Shown piece by piece: positions 62,959 through 64,000 of a stretch of 64,000 bases of DNA. Under the pieces are notes generated by a model, which ran no database searches, was not told the DNA's origin, and was given only the letters and a program-made list of their open reading frames with translations. Every line of letters starts with the position of its first letter. Position 1 is the stretch's first letter. Source of the stretch: Pontibacter lucknowensis (GTDB lineage Bacteria > Bacteroidota > Bacteroidia > Cytophagales > Hymenobacteraceae); assembly GCF_900156415.1 (NCBI RefSeq), contig NZ_FTNM01000001.1:62001-126000 (forward strand), in the 5' to 3' direction. Made by a program: the position numbers and the translations under genes.

Positions 62959-64000
62959 GTAGTTGGTAGATTTTGCTTCATAATCTTGTTGCCAATGGCG
63001 CAGCGCAGGCAGTTGACTGGCTGGCAGTAGCGTTTGTAGAGTCCGAGGGCAGCCTGGTTATCAGCGGCGGAAGCAGCTTTCCAGCCCAGCTCCTCATACT
63101 GCCGTGTGATACGGTTGCTGGCTTCTTTCACCTTTTCAAGTAAGTCCACGGCCTTGTCGAGGTGCTCCAACTGGTCGGTATACATGGCATAGGCTGCTAA
63201 CAAGGGTGCTGCCACATTGATGGTCAAATTCTGCGCACTCGATTTGCCCAGCTGCACCTGCACCGCCTTCGACTCTGCCCCAAAGGTATAATGTTTTTGC
63301 CAATAAGCTGATACCGGCGCCTGCCACAGTGCATCGTAGTTCCTGACGCCCTCGGTTCGGATGATCGTGGAAAACAGACTTTTGTATTTATGAAGCAGTG
63401 CAGCGAGTTGCGCCAATCGCACGGTCGGGAAATTGGCAGGCCGCATGCGCAGGAAGTTCCAGTGGTGCCGCTGCATCGCCTGCTCATGCAGGTTATACTT
63501 ACGGCTCAGGTAGGTATGTTCTTTGGCAAGTTTGGTGCTGTATTCGTATGTTGGTTCCTCCAAAAAACCAGCTTGCCCGAACAGCAGTGCCTCCAGTTGG
63601 AACAAGTCGTGCTGATGCTTGCGCACCACCTGCATCGGCAGTGCCCGGGCCAGCCGCTCAAAAGGATCCTGATTGATCTTAAAGCCAAAGGCCTTGCACA
63701 GCACCTGAAAAGCGGTGGCTTCCCAGTCATTGCCAAGCTGATGGTATACCTGCAGCACCTCCTCCCCTTTTAGCTCCAGTCGCTCTGTAAGGGCACGCCC
63801 CAGCATCATGGTTTTGGTGATGTCAGGCACCTGTGGCCAAAAGCCGGCGCAAGGTATAGCAAAGGGTGCCCGCCGCAGTTGCTCATAGGTTTGCAGCAGG
63901 GCAGTATTTACGCGGTCTTTCAGTTCGAGCGTAGGTATAAAAGTGCCATCAGTACGTTTTACCGCCTCGTCAGCTTCCCATACCACATGCAGCACCACCT
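62955..64000 (-). CDS. DUF2851 family protein (5' end outside window)
   Basis: Open to the right edge. The methionine at 63998 is internal: the sequence VLHVVWEADEAV that follows it is in the middle of the conserved family core (the aligned family has more residues before it), so the true start lies beyond the window. It has LPMQVVRKHQHDLFQLEALLFGQAGFLE (about the centre) and a Cys-rich C-terminus (CQPVNCLRCAIG) that may bind metal. The function of DUF2851 is unknown. It overlaps the membrane protein gene by 4 bp. Confidence 0.85.
   Translation of the reverse strand, partial: VVLHVVWEADEAVKRTDGTFIPTLELKDRVNTALLQTYEQLRRAPFAIPCAGFWPQVPDITKTMMLGRALTERLELKGEEVLQVYHQLGNDWEATAFQVLCKAFGFKINQDPFERLARALPMQVVRKHQHDLFQLEALLFGQAGFLEEPTYEYSTKLAKEHTYLSRKYNLHEQAMQRHHWNFLRMRPANFPTVRLAQLAALLHKYKSLFSTIIRTEGVRNYDALWQAPVSAYWQKHYTFGAESKAVQVQLGKSSAQNLTINVAAPLLAAYAMYTDQLEHLDKAVDLLEKVKEASNRITRQYEELGWKAASAADNQAALGLYKRYCQPVNCLRCAIGNKIMKQNLPTT

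Overview
The window reads as a chromosomal segment of a Bacteroidota bacterium, most likely Cytophagales/Hymenobacteraceae (Pontibacter-like; the genus is inference). Supporting signs are type IX secretion (T9SS) genes and cargo (a SprB-repeat giant, a PorP/SprF partner, the regulator PorX), an LpxC-FabZ fusion, TAnnTTTG-type -7 promoter elements, and many families typical of the phylum (DUF2721, DUF2851, DUF4197, DUF1028, YebC, TrhO). GC is near 50%, with AT-rich intergenic stretches.

Layout. (1) 1-7545, minus: the first 2,515 codons of a giant secreted Ig/PKD-type repeat protein that runs off the left edge. (2) 8.3-11.8 kb: a two-helix PepSY membrane protein and a secreted M14 metallocarboxypeptidase. 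(3) 11.9-24.6 kb, minus: a 3,923-residue SprB-repeat surface protein with a T9SS type B C-terminal domain, followed by its PorP/SprF-like outer-membrane partner. (4) 25-34.6 kb: small conserved proteins, queA, a secreted M28 peptidase, a DUF1028 protein, an AT-rich orphan with a possible nuclease core, a NYN/OST-HTH protein, an outer-membrane barrel, a GNAT enzyme and an AI-2E-family permease. (5) 34.7-40.7 kb: a second M28 peptidase, a coupled porX-tsaE-ald operon, an HD hydrolase. (6) 40.9-44.9 kb: lpxD, lpxC-fabZ, lpxA and a lone ABC ATPase. (7) 45-53 kb: YebC, a Ca/Na exchanger, an erythromycin-esterase-like protein, a DUF4197 lipoprotein, CinA, a 2-oxoacid dehydrogenase E2 and two envelope orphans. 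(8) 53-64 kb: valS, a pentapeptide-repeat protein, a ferredoxin divergent from an acyl-CoA reductase, a small unknown gene, a nucleoside phosphorylase, trhO, a NeuD/PglD-like acyltransferase, a polytopic membrane protein and a 5'-truncated DUF2851 gene.

How it fits together: about 19 kb of 64 kb encodes two giant surface or secreted proteins. One has its probable outer-membrane partner beside it, and a regulator of the same secretion system (PorX) lies about 13 kb away. The rest is mostly housekeeping: tRNA modification, lipid A synthesis, translation, central metabolism.

The most unexplained signal is a short word, AGGTATA/TATACCT. It occurs about 76 times by hand count in the roughly 44 kb outside the two giant genes, against about 5 expected by chance. 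It lies on both strands, inside and between genes, often next to stop codons and terminators. No tRNA, rRNA, CRISPR array, insertion sequence or prophage was recognised.
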